Source of the DNA: Trachythela sp. YZ-2020
Taxonomy: Eukaryota; Cnidaria; Anthozoa; Malacalcyonacea; Clavulariidae
Assembly: GCA_016169945.1 (NCBI GenBank)
Contig: JADLSH010000271.1
Span: 682,001-746,000 of the forward strand
Reading direction: 5' to 3'
Length of the DNA: 64,000 bases
Shown: in pieces, positions 9,316 to 19,593 of the stretch
How the letters are laid out: each line of letters starts with the position of its first letter
How positions within the stretch are numbered: position 1 is the stretch's first letter
Notes under the pieces: generated by a model
What the model saw: the letters and a program-made list of their open reading frames with translations, nothing else
What the model was told of the DNA's origin: nothing
The model's database searches: none
Translations under genes and position numbers: made by a program

Positions 9316-9402
9316 GGCAATATGGCCGAGTACGCGGTCTAAGGCGCTGAATTCAGATACCAGTAATTTCGATGACGTGGGTACGAATCCGACCAATGCC
9401 CA
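9316..9402 (+). pseudogene. tRNA-Leu(CAG)-like, no MITE
   Basis: This 87-nt copy has the unoccupied MITE site (GGTCTAAGGCGC). Extra TAC in the D loop and a TACGAAT T loop make it non-canonical. Confidence 0.75.
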
Positions 9403-9637
9403 TTTTCTGGGATTTTATCGACTGATGCTTTGTAACATATTTTTATTATATATTGCCTTGTTTGCTTGAATGTGCAATATTTTCAAAAATTTTAAACTCC
9501 ACAGTGATACAAGTCTCTGTCAACTCCCATAAGTAAAAATATTGTGACCACATTCCATTGTGGGACGCTTGGTAAAATTTTAGGCATGAATCATATCCTC
9601 TGTGGAAATATGAAAATCCATGCACATGATCATCCTA

Positions 9638-9709
9638 AGGTTCTGCCGAGACTTGAACTCGGATCCTTGGATTCAAAGTCCAAAGTGCTAACCATTACAC
9701 CAGAGAACC
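9638..9709 (-). tRNA. tRNA-Gln(UUG)
   Basis: On the minus strand this is a 72-nt cloverleaf with anticodon loop CTTTGAA, B box GAGTTCAAGTCTC and discriminator T. It decodes CAA. This copy has one acceptor mismatch at position 7. It points away from the next Leu gene, the two 5' ends being about 120 bp apart, and a TTTT run lies about 20 bp downstream on its own strand. Confidence 0.8.
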
Positions 9710-9829
9710 AGACAAGAGCGTGTTCAAAATACACCTCTGTAATCCATTTTAACAGTTGCCCATCCCCCAGATGTCGTTCACACTCATTACGAATATATTT
9801 TTTTAAATTATTTGCAACCCTCTCCGCTT

Positions 9830-9927
9830 GTCAGGTTGGCCGAGCGGTCAAAGGCGCCAGATTTAAGATGAATACTAAGAATTCTGGTCCACAATTGTGG
9901 GCGTGGGTTCGAATCCCACACCTGACA
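9830..9927 (+). tRNA. tRNA-Leu(UAA) with intron
   Basis: This 98-nt gene has acceptor GTCAGGT/ACCTGAC, anticodon TAA and a 14-nt intron after position 37. The intron contains TTAA, which can pair with the anticodon as in other pre-tRNAs. The long variable arm (CCACAATTGTGG) and discriminator A fit leucine. It decodes UUA. A T-run follows at short distance in most units. Position 32 is T here. Confidence 0.85.
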
Positions 9928-9976
9928 ATGGCTTTTGAGTTGAAAACCAATTGGGTTCAAAAAGGTTTTGTGTGAT

Positions 9977-10048
9977 GCGTTGATGGTGTAACGGTTAGCA
10001 TTGTTGCCTTCCAAGCAGTAGATCTGGGTTCGATTCCCGGTCAACGCA
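9977..10048 (+). tRNA. tRNA-Gly(UCC)
   Basis: This 72-nt gene has a normal acceptor and T arm; the D loop has T-to-C (GTAACGG). It decodes GGA. Only weak T-runs (TTT) follow at once, with TTTTT about 70 bp away. Confidence 0.85.
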
Positions 10049-10225
10049 GCGATCTTTGTTTAAGCTTGGAATGCTTGATTTGGAATATATGTTCCTCTCT
10101 TTTTACATGTTAGGTAAAATGCAACTCTTATTCAACTTGACTTTCCCGAAAACAGTGCCGTTTAAAATATAATGGTCAATATTCTTTAAAACGTTTTGCT
10201 AGGATTCGAATTGCTTCCAGGTAAT

Positions 10226-10307
10226 GGTAGCGTGGCCGAGTGGTCTAAGGCGCTGGTTTAAGGCACCAGTCATTTCGATGGCGTGGGTTCGAATCCCACC
10301 GCTGCCA
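10226..10307 (+). tRNA. tRNA-Leu(AAG)
   Basis: This 82-nt gene has acceptor GGTAGCG/CGCTGCC, anticodon stem CTGGT/ACCAG, loop TTAAGGC with anticodon AAG (A34 normally edited to inosine), a long variable arm and discriminator A. TTTT follows 5 nt downstream. All stems pair. Confidence 0.92.
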
Positions 10308-10448
10308 CATATTTTAAACATATATAATAAGTTCCACGTTCAGAAGATTATTCTGCAATTTTACCATGAAAATGGGAGGCTTTGAATAAAGGGACAGAAT
10401 AACCAGCGTCATCTATGCAAAATATTATCCCTAACTAAAACAGAAAAA

Positions 10449-10687
10449 GGTAATGTGGCCGAGTACGTGGTCTAAAGGCTCTTTTCCACTCATCGCAAAA
10501 TCAACTCGCAAACTCGCTGCGAGTTCTTGCATGTAATTAAAATAAACTGTCGAGCATTGTGATGGTATGAAAGTACTCGCAGCGAGCTTGCGAGTTGGTT
10601 TTTGCGATGAGTGGAAAAGAGCCTTAAGGCGCTGATTTCAGATACCAGTAATTTCGATGGCGTGGGTACGAATCCGACCAATGCCCA
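10449..10687 (+). pseudogene. tRNA-Leu(CAG)-like split by MITE
   Basis: The MITE occupies 10476-10624 between the A-box and B-box regions. TTTT follows the 3' end. Confidence 0.8.
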
Positions 10688-11979
10688 TTTTCTGGGATTT
10701 TATTGACTGATGCTTTGTAACATATTTTTATTATGTATTGCCTTGGTTGCTTGAATGTGCAATATTTTCAAAAATTTTAAACTCCACCGTGATACAAGTC
10801 TCTGTCAACTCCCATAAATAAAAATATTTTGACCACATTCCATTGTGGGATGTCTAGTAAAATTTTAGGCATGAATCATATCCTCTGTGGAAATATGAAA
10901 ATCCATGCACATGATCATCCTAAGGTTCTGCCGAAACTTGAACTCGGATCCTTGGATTCAAAGTCCAAACACGCCTGGCAAAAATTAGTCAAAATCGCCA
11001 GAGGAAAATGTCCGAAAATTTTGCCGGAAGTGTCAACAAATTCTGGGGGACTGGTGACGAATTTCGTGAGGTGCAAATTGGGTATTTTTAGTGTAATACT
11101 ATACAAAGGGGGGTGTTGTTGAATAAATATTGTTTAGACGAGTAAATTGTGGACAATATAAGTTTTCCAACGACCCCTAATGTTCCTAGGTTACCATTTC
11201 AATCAAGCGTTGATCAGCATTTGTCCTCGGGATGTTTTGTATGATGGCCGATTTTCGCTGGCCGCGCGAAATTGCTGATTTTCGGCCCCGGTAAAAAATT
11301 TTTGTTTTATTATTTTGGAGAATTATTATAATTTGAGAAACAAGATGAAACCCTCGTCTAAGATCGTCTCGTTTTAGATTTTTTAATTTGGATCGGCAAT
11401 GTAGTAAATATTGACACAAACTAGGAGTGACTTTTGGCTGTTCGGCATAATGTTGGAAAATTCGCGTGCGACAAGAGTACTCGAAGTAGCTAAAATATTG
11501 TTGATTTCAACTATAATGGTAAGAAAATTTAGAGATATTAATAGAAATACTTGGCAGCAGTTCAATTTTTATTAAGAAGAAGCTAGTTCTAATCAATAAC
11601 ATTTGAATAAAGATGCCATAAACTGTGGTAAATTTGCATCTATAAATACAGTGAGACAAACCACAGTAGTTTGCAGTGTTTTGAATGATGATGTATATTT
11701 TAAAATATGGATTAACAGTTTTATGCCAAAGTGGAAATTGTTTTAACTTGATTTATGTCCCCTCTGTGTTTAGTTATTTATTTTCCATAAGTCCTCATTT
11801 TAAAACTAGAATATAGATCATATGTTATGATACCACTGGTTTTATGTAAATAGTGTGATGCTATGTAAAATGAAGCCAAAATTATGTATCTTCAGTTTCT
11901 GAAATCATTTTATATTTCCAATAACCTGCTAATTGTGTACTTATTTCCTTCGCATTAAATTATTGAAGTGTCTGGCTAT

Positions 11980-12830
11980 AGTTTTTTAGGGAACTTTGAC
12001 AAACAATTAATCAACTTTATAATTACCACTACTATAATAATAGTAGAAGTGGTTCAGCATGGCAAAAATACTTATTGATTTAGTCATCTCCTTTAACAAA
12101 GCATTCTATGTGTCCTTAAATAGTGATTTCCCTAGGGTATTTTACCAATCTGGTACTCTTCTCCATCATAAAAGAACACACACTGGGAACAAACCTTGTG
12201 GATGTTATATTTAGTAAGAAGCAATTTACAGAATCTTGAGATTTAGTAAAGTCATAAGATCACATATTGAACACAAACCTTATAAATGTAATGTTTTCCC
12301 AACCTACCAACTTTTTCAAACATATAAATATGGTGTTTGCTACAAAATATTTGTACACTCAAATTCTTTAACAAGAAATAGAAAACACAGACTGGCAATT
12401 TATGCTTATGTGTGTGATGTTTGTATGCAGAGATAAGCAACATGTATGAGTTTGATTATTTGTATTGCACACATCTGTATTGTAAATTATTGTGCATTAA
12501 TGTACCAAATTAAAAATGATTTGACAAAACAATTGGCATTCGACGCCTCTCTTGGCTATGATAAAATGCTTTATGGATGTAAAATACAATTCCTCTGTCC
12601 TTGGTAATTAGATTTCAACTCAGTCCTTAATAAAGGAATAACAACTTAAAGCAACAGTAGTGTTTTAGGGAACTTTAACAAACAATTAATCAACTTTCTG
12701 ACAGTTTCTGTAATAGTATTGACCAGGTCATATTATAATTACCACTACTGTAATAATAGTAGAAGTTATTGGTTTAGTCATCTCCTTTAACAAAGCATTC
12801 TATGTGTCCTTAAATAATGACTAATGCCTT
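11980..12830. repeat. Imperfect direct repeat inside the transposon
   Basis: GGGAACTTTRACAAACAATT, the CACTACT(A/G)TAATAATAGTAG stretch and the segment ending GCATTCTATGTGTCCTTAAA occur at about 11989-12122 and again at 12668-12815, in the same order with small insertions. They flank the zinc-finger remnant. Confidence 0.75.
12150..12436 (+). pseudogene. C2H2 zinc-finger array remnant
   Basis: Decayed linker-and-finger pieces can be read in different frames: an HTGNKPCG-like linker near 12180, then SHIEHKPYKCNV and SNSLTRNRKHR followed by YVCDVC in the 12236-12436 frame. Most Cys/His pairs are lost. It appears to be a captured host gene fragment. Confidence 0.55.
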
Positions 12831-13513
12831 GGAAGGATCATACAGTCTTCATAATATTGTAAAAAGTGTACACTGTTCAGTATGCACTGCTGTATTAAAA
12901 TGTACAGTTGACTTTAGTTTGTACAATTTGAAGAACTTCAGGTAAAATATATCTTTGAAGTGACATTTGATCTTCTTAAATTTTCCCCATACAATCCTTT
13001 GCAGACCGTCTTATTTTGATGAGTAATACACATATCTGAAATTGGACAGGACCACGACCAAGTCATTTAGTCATTACAAAATCTATAATTATAATGTAGC
13101 TTGCTAGCTTTCATCAATGTTTTGCCCCAGAAATTTAAAATACTGACACATATATCCACAATTTTCACGGAAAACTCTTGGCTTGGAGTCACTCCCAAAT
13201 TTTTTCACTAAATTGCGTTTTTTCCACAATATATTACTGAAACATTAAATTTTCACTCATTGAGCGAGCGCCATCTTGGATAATTAATGTATTCTTAACG
13301 ATGTACCGCTGACACGACTGAATGCCGACCTCTGGCGATTTTGATTAACTTTTTGCCAGGCGTGAAAGTGCTAACCATTACACCACAGAACCAGACAAGA
13401 GCGTGTTCAAAATACACCTTTATAATCGATTTTAAGAGTTGCCCATCCCCCAGATGTCCCTCACAGTCATTACAAATACATTTGTTTTAATTCTTTGAAA
13501 GCGTTTTCCGCTT

Positions 13514-13611
13514 GTCAGATTGGCCGAGCGGTCAAAGGCGCCAGACTTAAGATGAATATTAAGAATTCTGGTCCATAATTGTGGGCGTGGGTTCGAATCC
13601 CACACCTGACA
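13514..13611 (+). tRNA. tRNA-Leu(UAA), type A
   Basis: Acceptor GTCAGAT gives one A6-C67 mismatch; the rest of the gene is intact with a 14-nt intron. Confidence 0.75.
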
Positions 13612-13665
13612 TCGTCTTTTTTGCATTTCATGTTGCCTGTTTTATCTGAGTTGAATACCAATTGG

Positions 13666-14056
13666 ACTACCCTATCAGGGAGCTATTGAAATGCTGAACA
13701 TTGTCCCAATCGTAGACTTCATTATAGGGCTATGTAGAAATACCTTTGACACCATCGTAAAGGACCCTGATCATCGTCTGAACAGTTTAATACCGTTTAA
13801 TGGATCCTCACGTTATGCTTTGAGACGCAACAGGCGCTTCAATGTACCCAAATGCAAGACAGATCGTTATAGAAACAGTTTCGTAATTAGATCTTGTATT
13901 GATAATAATTATATGTAGATTAATCTTTTTATCATATTTTATATCTTTTTATAATTATAGTACATTATAATAATTATGGCATTATTGTAAATACATAATT
14001 CAGCTTTCGAGCTGCAAAGTATTTGGAAATTAAACTATCTATCTATTTATCTATCT
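13666..14056 (+). mobile_element. 5'-truncated non-LTR retrotransposon (type copy)
   Basis: A 391-bp insert is flanked by AATTGG (13660-13665 and 14057-14062) and ends in a CTAT microsatellite tail. It encodes 75 codons (13691-13918) whose end, with RRNRRF, a Pro, KTDRYRNSF and a closing stop, resembles the C-terminal tail of CR1/L2-like reverse transcriptase proteins. Target duplication, 5' truncation and a microsatellite tail together support a CR1-like element. The same insert recurs in each type A unit. Confidence 0.8.
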
Positions 14057-14084
14057 AATTGGGTCCAAAAATGTTTTGTATGTT

Positions 14085-14156
14085 GTGCTGATGGTGTAAT
14101 GGTTAGCATTGTTGCCTTCCAAGCAGTAGATCTAGGTTCGATTCCCGGTCAACGCA
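14085..14156 (+). tRNA. tRNA-Gly(UCC), type A
   Basis: The acceptor is GTGCTGA and the T stem CTAGG, giving C4-A69 and A-C mismatches. Function is doubtful. Confidence 0.6.
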
Positions 14157-14333
14157 GCGATCTTTGTTTAAGCTTGGAATGCTTCATTTGGAATATATGT
14201 TCTTCTCTTTTTACATGTTAGGTAAAATGCAACTCTTATTCCACTTGTCTTTCCCGGAAACAGTGCCGTTTAAAATATAATAGTCAATATTCTTTAGAAA
14301 GTTTTGCTAGGATTCGAATAGCTTCCAGGTAAT

Positions 14334-14415
14334 GGTAGCGTGGCCGAGTGGTCTAAGGCGGTGGTTTAAGGCACCAGTCATTTCGATGGCGTGGGTTCGA
14401 ATCCCACCGCTGCCA
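14334..14415 (+). tRNA. tRNA-Leu(AAG), type A
   Basis: C27 is changed to G, leaving a G27-G43 mismatch in the anticodon stem. Confidence 0.75.
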
Positions 14416-14556
14416 CATATTTTAAACATATATAATAAGTTCCACGTTCAGAAGCTTATCCTGCAATTTTACCATGAAAATGAGAGGCTTTGAATAAAGG
14501 GACAGAATAACCAGCGTCATCTATGCAAAAGATTATCCCTAACTAACACAGAAAAA

Positions 14557-14689
14557 GGTAATGTGGCCGAGTACGTGGTCTAAAGGCTCTTTTCCACTCA
14601 TCGCAAAATCAACTCGCAAACTCGCTGCGAGTTCTTGAATGTAATTAAAGTAATTTCGATGGCGTTGGTACGAATCCGACCAATGCCCA
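14557..14689 (+). pseudogene. tRNA-Leu(CAG)-like with deleted MITE, type A
   Basis: Only the left MITE half remains (14584-14649); the deletion also removed the anticodon arm. Confidence 0.8.
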
Positions 14690-14928
14690 TTTTCTGGGAT
14701 TTTATTGACTGATGCTTTGCAACATATTTTTATTATGTATTGCCTTGTTTGCTTGAATGTGCAATATTTTCAAAAATTTTAAACTCCACCGTGATACAAG
14801 TCTCTGTCAACTCCCATAAGTAAAAATATTTTTACCACATTCCATTGTGCGATGTGTAGCAACATTTTAGGCATGAATCATGCATATCCTCTGTGGAAAT
14901 ATGAAAATCCATGCACATGATCATCCTA

Positions 14929-14999
14929 AGGTTCTGCCGAGACTTGAACTCGGATCCTTGATTCAAAGTCCAAAGTGCTAACCATTACACCACAGAACC
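14929..14999 (-). tRNA. tRNA-Gln(UUG), 1-nt deletion
   Basis: One base is missing from the anticodon stem side (TTGATTC), so this 71-nt copy is probably inactive. Confidence 0.55.
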
Positions 15000-15120
15000 A
15001 GACAAGAGCGTGTTCAAAATACACCTCTATAATCGATTTTAAGAGTTGCCCATCCCACAAATGTCGTTCACAGTCATAACGAATACATTTTTAAAAAATT
15101 TTTGAAATCCTTTTCCGCTT

Positions 15121-15218
15121 GTCAGGTTGGCCGAGCGGTCAAAGGCGCCAGACTTAAGATGAATATTAAGAATTCTGGTCCACAATTGTGGGCGTGGGTT
15201 CGAATCCCACACCTGACT
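15121..15218 (+). tRNA. tRNA-Leu(UAA), type B
   Basis: The stems are intact but the discriminator is T instead of A. Confidence 0.75.
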
Positions 15219-15294
15219 TCGGCTTTTTTGCATTTCATGTTGCCTGTTTTATCTGAGTTGAATACCAATTGGGTCCAAAAATGTTTTGTGTGAT

Positions 15295-15366
15295 GCGTTG
15301 ATGGTGTAATGGTTAGCATTGTTGCCTTCCAAGCAGTAGATCTGGGTTCGATTTCCGGTCAAAGCA
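15295..15366 (+). tRNA. tRNA-Gly(UCC), type B
   Basis: The T stem ends TCCGG and the 3' acceptor is TCAAAGC, leaving a G3-A70 mismatch. Confidence 0.6.
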
Positions 15367-15543
15367 GGGATCTTTGTTTAAGCTTGGAATGCTTGATTTG
15401 GAATATATGTTCCTCTCTTTTTACATGTTAGGTAATATGCAACTCTTATTCCACTTGTCTTTCCCGGAAACAGTGCCGTTTAATATATAATAGTCAATAT
15501 TCTTTAAAACGTTTTGCTAGGATTCGAATAGCTTCCAGGTAAT

Positions 15544-15625
15544 TGTAGCGTGGCCGAGTGGTCTAAGGCGCTGGTTTAAGGCACCAGTCATTTCGATGGC
15601 GTGGGTTCGAATCCCACCGCTGCCA
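15544..15625 (+). tRNA. tRNA-Leu(AAG), type B
   Basis: G1 is replaced by T, leaving a T1-C72 mismatch at the processing end. Confidence 0.7.
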
Positions 15626-15766
15626 CATATTTTAAACAAATATAATAAGTTCCATGTTCAGGAGATTATCCTGCAATTTTACCATGAAAATGAGAGGCTT
15701 TGAATAAAGGGACAGAATAACCAGCGTCATCTATGCAAAAGATTATCCCTAACTAAAACAGAAAAA

Positions 15767-16005
15767 GGTAATGTGGCCGAGTACGTGGTCTAAAGGCTCT
15801 TTTCCACTCATCGCAAAATCAACTCGCAAACTCGCTGCGAGTTCTTGCATGTAATTAAAATAAACTGTCGAGCATTGTGATTGGATGAAAGTACTCGCAG
15901 CGAGCTTGCGAGTTGGTTTTTGCGATGAGTGGAAAAGAGCATTAAGACGCTGATTTCAGATACAAGTAATTTCGATGGCGTGGGTACGAATCCGACCAAT
16001 GCCCA
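15767..16005 (+). pseudogene. tRNA-Leu(CAG)-like split by MITE
   Basis: The MITE is at 15794-15942, with the right end changed to GAGCAT. Confidence 0.8.
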
Positions 16006-16240
16006 TTTTCTGGGATTTTATTGACTGATGCTTTGTAACATATTTTTATTATGTATTGCCTTGTTTGCTTGAATGTGCAATATTTTCAAAAATTTTAAAC
16101 TCCACCGTGATACAAGTCTCTGTCAACTCCGATAAGTAAAAATATTTTGACCACATTCCATTGTGCGATGTGTAGTAAAATTTTAGGCATGAATCATATC
16201 CTCTGTGGAAATATGAAAATCCATGCACATGATCATCCTA

Positions 16241-16312
16241 AGGTTCTGCCGATACTTGAACTAGGATCCTTGGATTCAAAGTCCAAAGTGCTAACCATTA
16301 CACCACAGAAAC
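16241..16312 (-). tRNA. tRNA-Gln(UUG), type C, degenerate
   Basis: T-stem changes (CCTAG/ATCGG) and an acceptor change at position 2 leave several mismatches. Confidence 0.5.
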
Positions 16313-16432
16313 AGACAAGAGCGTGTTCAAAATACACCTCTATAATCGATTTTAAGAGTTGCCCATCCCCCAGATGTCGTTCACAGTCTTACGAATACAT
16401 TATTTTTAATAATTTGAAACCCTTCTACGCTT

Positions 16433-16530
16433 GTCAGGTTGGCCGAGCGGTCAAAGGCGCCAGACTTAAGATGAATATTAAGAATTCTGGTCCACAATTG
16501 TGGGCGTGGGTTCGAATCCCACACCTGACA
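16433..16530 (+). tRNA. tRNA-Leu(UAA), type C
   Basis: All stems pair and the discriminator is A. This is an intact copy. Confidence 0.92.
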
Positions 16531-16608
16531 TTGACCTTTTTTCGCATTTCATGTTGCCTGTTTTATCTGAGTTGAAAACATATTGGGATCAAAAATATTT
16601 TGAGTGGT

Positions 16609-16680
16609 GCGTCGATGGTGTAATGGTTAGCGTTGTTGCCTTCCGAGCAGTAGATCTGGGTTCGATTCCCGGTCAACGCA
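16609..16680 (+). tRNA. tRNA-Gly(UCC)
   Basis: T5 is C and A37 is G; there is no insertion after the D arm, unlike other type C copies. Confidence 0.7.
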
Positions 16681-16857
16681 GCGATCTTTGTTTAAGGTTG
16701 GAATGCTTGCTTTGGAATATATGTTCCTCTCTTTTTACATCTTTGGTAAAATGCAACTCTTATTCAACTTGTCTTTCCCAAAAACAGTGCCGTTTACAAT
16801 ATAATAGTCAATATACTTTAGAAAGTTTTGCTAGGATTCGAATTGCTTCCAGGTAAT

Positions 16858-16939
16858 GGTAGCGTGGCCGAGTGGTCTAAGGCGCTGGTTTAAGGCACCA
16901 GTCATTTCGATGGCGTGGGTTCGAATCCCACCGCTGCCA
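16858..16939 (+). tRNA. tRNA-Leu(AAG), type C
   Basis: Intact stems and discriminator A. Confidence 0.92.
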
Positions 16940-17080
16940 CATATTTTAAACATATATAATAAGTTCCACGTTCAGGAGATTATCCTGCAATTTTACCATG
17001 AAAATGAGAGGCTTTGAATAAAGGGACAGAATAAACAGCGTCATCTATGCAAAAGATTATCCCTAACTAAAACAGAAAAA

Positions 17081-17318
17081 GGTAATGTGGCCGAGTACGT
17101 GGTCTAAAGGCTGTTTTCCACTCATCGCAAAATTAACCGCAAACTCGCTGCGAGTTCATGCATGTTATTAAAATAAACTGTCGAGCATTGTGATTGGATG
17201 AAAGTACTCGCAGCGAGCTTGCGAGTTGGTTTTAGCGATGGGTGGAAAAGAGCCTTAAGGAGCTGATTTCAGATACCAGTAATTTCGATGGCGTGGGTAC
17301 GAATCCGACCAATGCCCA
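17081..17318 (+). pseudogene. tRNA-Leu(CAG)-like split by MITE, type C
   Basis: The MITE is at 17107-17255 and begins AGGCTGTTTTCC, with GATGGG near its right end. Confidence 0.8.
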
Positions 17319-17553
17319 TTTTCTGGGATTTTATTGACTGATGCTTTGTAACATATTTTTATTATGTATTGCCTTGTTTGCTTGAATGTGCAATATTTTC
17401 AAAAATTTTAAACTCCACCGTGATACAAGTCTCTGTCAACTCCCATAAATAAAAATATTTTGACCACATTCCATTGTGGGATGTCTAGTAAAATTTTAGG
17501 CATGAATCATATCCTCTGTGGAAATATGAAAATCCATGCACATGATCATCCTA

Positions 17554-17625
17554 AGGTTCTGCCGAAACTTGAACTCGGATCCTTGGATTCAAAGTCCAAA
17601 GTGCTAACCATTACACCACAGAACC
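17554..17625 (-). tRNA. tRNA-Gln(UUG), type A
   Basis: The T stem has one G-T wobble (GTTTCGG). Otherwise intact. Confidence 0.9.
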
Positions 17626-17746
17626 AGACAAGAGCGTGTTCAAAATACACCTTTATAATCGATTTTAAGAGTTGCCCATCCCCCAGATGTCCCTCACAGT
17701 CATTACAAATACATTTGTTTTAATTCTTTGAAAGCGTTTTCCACTT

Positions 17747-17844
17747 GTCAGATTGGCCGAGCGGTCAAAGGCGCCAGACTTAAGATGAATATTAAGAATT
17801 CTGGTCCATAATTGTGGGCGTGGGTTCGAATCCCACACCTGACA
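17747..17844 (+). tRNA. tRNA-Leu(UAA), type A
   Basis: One A6-C67 acceptor mismatch. Confidence 0.75.
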
Positions 17845-17897
17845 TCGTCTTTTTTGCATTTCATGTTGCCTGTTTTATCTGAGTTGAATACCAATTG

Positions 17898-18288
17898 ACT
17901 ACCCTATCAGGGAGCTATTGAAATGCTGAACATTGTCCCAATCGTAGACTTCATTATAGGGCTATGTAGAAATACCTTTGACACCATCGTAAAGGACCCT
18001 GATCATCGTCTGAACAGTTTAATACCGTTTAGTGGATCCTCACGTTATGCTTTGAGACGCAACAGGCGCTTCAATGTACCCAAATGCAAGACAGATCGTT
18101 ATAGAAACAGTTTCGTAATTAGATCTTGTATTGATAATAATTATATGTAGATTAATCTTTTTATCATATTTTATATCTTTTTATAATTATAGTACATTAT
18201 AATAATTATGGCATTATTGTAAATACATAATTCAGCTTTCGAGCTGCAAAGTATTTGGAAATTAAACTATCTATCTATTTATCTATCT
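17898..18288 (+). mobile_element. Truncated non-LTR insert, type A
   Basis: The 75-codon tail ORF is at 17923-18150 with Asn38 replaced by Ser. One G of the left target duplication is lost. Confidence 0.8.
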
Positions 18289-18316
18289 AATTGGGTCCAA
18301 AAATGTTTTGTATGTT

Positions 18317-18388
18317 GCGCTGATGGTGTAATGGTTAGCATTGTTGCCTTCCAAGCAGTAGATCTAGGTTCGATTCCCGGTCAACGCA
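18317..18388 (+). tRNA. tRNA-Gly(UCC), type A
   Basis: GCGCTGA acceptor and CTAGG T stem give two mismatches. Confidence 0.65.
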
Positions 18389-18565
18389 GCGATCTTTGTT
18401 TAAGCTTGGAATGCTTCATTTGGAATATATGTTCTTCTCTTTTTACATGTTAGGTAAAATGCAACTCTTATTCCACTTGTCTTTCCCGGAAACAGTGCCG
18501 TTTAAAATATAATAGTCAATATTCTTTAGAAAGTTTTGCTAGGATTCGAATAGCTTCCAGGTAAT

Positions 18566-18647
18566 GGTAGCGTGGCCGAGTGGTCTAAGGCGGTGGTTTA
18601 AGGCACCAGTCATTTCGATGGCGTGGGTTCGAATCCCACCGCTGCCA
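18566..18647 (+). tRNA. tRNA-Leu(AAG), type A
   Basis: G27-G43 mismatch. Confidence 0.75.
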
Positions 18648-18788
18648 CATATTTTAAACATATATAATAAGTTCCACGTTCAGAAGCTTATCCTGCAATT
18701 TTACCATGAAAATGAGAGGCTTTGAATAAAGGGACAGAATAACCAGCGTCATCTATGCAAAAGATTATCCCTAACTAACACAGAAAAA

Positions 18789-18920
18789 GGTAATGTGGCC
18801 GAGTACGTGGTCTAAAGGCTCTTTCCACTCATCGCAAAATCAACTCGCAAACTCGCTGCGAGTTCTTGAATGTAATTAAAGTAATTTCGATGGCGTTGGT
18901 ACGAATCCGACCAATGCCCA
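18789..18920 (+). pseudogene. tRNA-Leu(CAG)-like with deleted MITE
   Basis: The MITE left half is at 18816-18880. Confidence 0.8.
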
Positions 18921-19157
18921 TTTTCTGGGATTTTATTGACTGATGCTTTGCAACATATTTTTATTATGTATTGCCTTGTTTGCTTGAATGTGCAATATTT
19001 TCAAAAATTTTAAACTCCACCGTGATACAAGTCTCTGTCAACTCCCATAAGTAAAAATATTTTTAACACATTCCATTGTGCGATGTGTAAACATTTTATG
19101 AATGAATCATGCATATCCTCTGTGGAAATATGAAAATCCATGCACATGATCATCCTA

Positions 19158-19229
19158 AGGTTCTGCCGAGACTTGAACTCGGATCCTTGGATTCAAAGTC
19201 CAAAGTGCTAACCATTACACCACAGAACC
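19158..19229 (-). tRNA. tRNA-Gln(UUG), type B
   Basis: Intact cloverleaf. Confidence 0.92.
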
Positions 19230-19350
19230 AGACAAGAGCGTGTTCAAAATACACCTCTATAATCGATTTTAAGAGTTGCCCATCCCACAAATGTCGTTCA
19301 CAGTCATAACGAATACATTTTTAAAAAATTTTTGAAATCCCTTTCCGCTT

Positions 19351-19448
19351 GTCAGGTTGGCTGAGCGGTCAAAGGCGCCAGACTTAAGATGAATATTAAG
19401 AATTCTGGTCCACAATTGTGGGCGTGGGTTCGAATCCCACACCTGACT
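19351..19448 (+). tRNA. tRNA-Leu(UAA), type B
   Basis: Discriminator T, and the A-box C is changed (GGCTGAG). Confidence 0.7.
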
Positions 19449-19523
19449 TCGGCTTTTTGCATTTCATGTTGCCTGTTTTATCTGAGTTGAATACCAATTG
19501 GGTCCAAAAATGTTTTGTGTGAT

Positions 19524-19593
19524 GCGTTGATGGTGTAATGGTTAGCATTGTTGCCTTCAAGCAGTAGATCTGGGTTCGATTCCGGTCAAAGCA
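19524..19593 (+). pseudogene. tRNA-Gly, anticodon deletion
   Basis: One C is lost from the anticodon region (CTTCAAG) and another from the T stem. Confidence 0.75.

Larger units (their letters stand above)
10970..13364. mobile_element. CACTA-like TIR transposon, 2395 bp, non-autonomous
   Basis: The ends CACGCCTGGCAAAAA and its inverse extend into inverted repeats of about 36 bp that include TCAAAATCGCCAGAGG. A 3-bp AAA duplication flanks it. CAC ends with a 3-bp duplication suggest the CACTA group, but that is inference. No transposase was recognised. The interior carries a decayed zinc-finger remnant (12150-12430) and a direct repeat (about 11980-12120 and 12660-12830). Confidence 0.8.
10923..13392 (-). 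pseudogene. tRNA-Gln(UUG) split by a 2.4 kb transposon
   Basis: The gene is present in two parts, 10923-10969 and 13365-13392, duplicated by AAA at the junction. Without the insert it would match the type A Gln of HOR-I. Confidence 0.85.

Noticed and set aside
12252..12443. Minus-strand ORF inside the CACTA-like element
   Set aside because: It is antisense to the zinc-finger remnant and has no recognisable motif.
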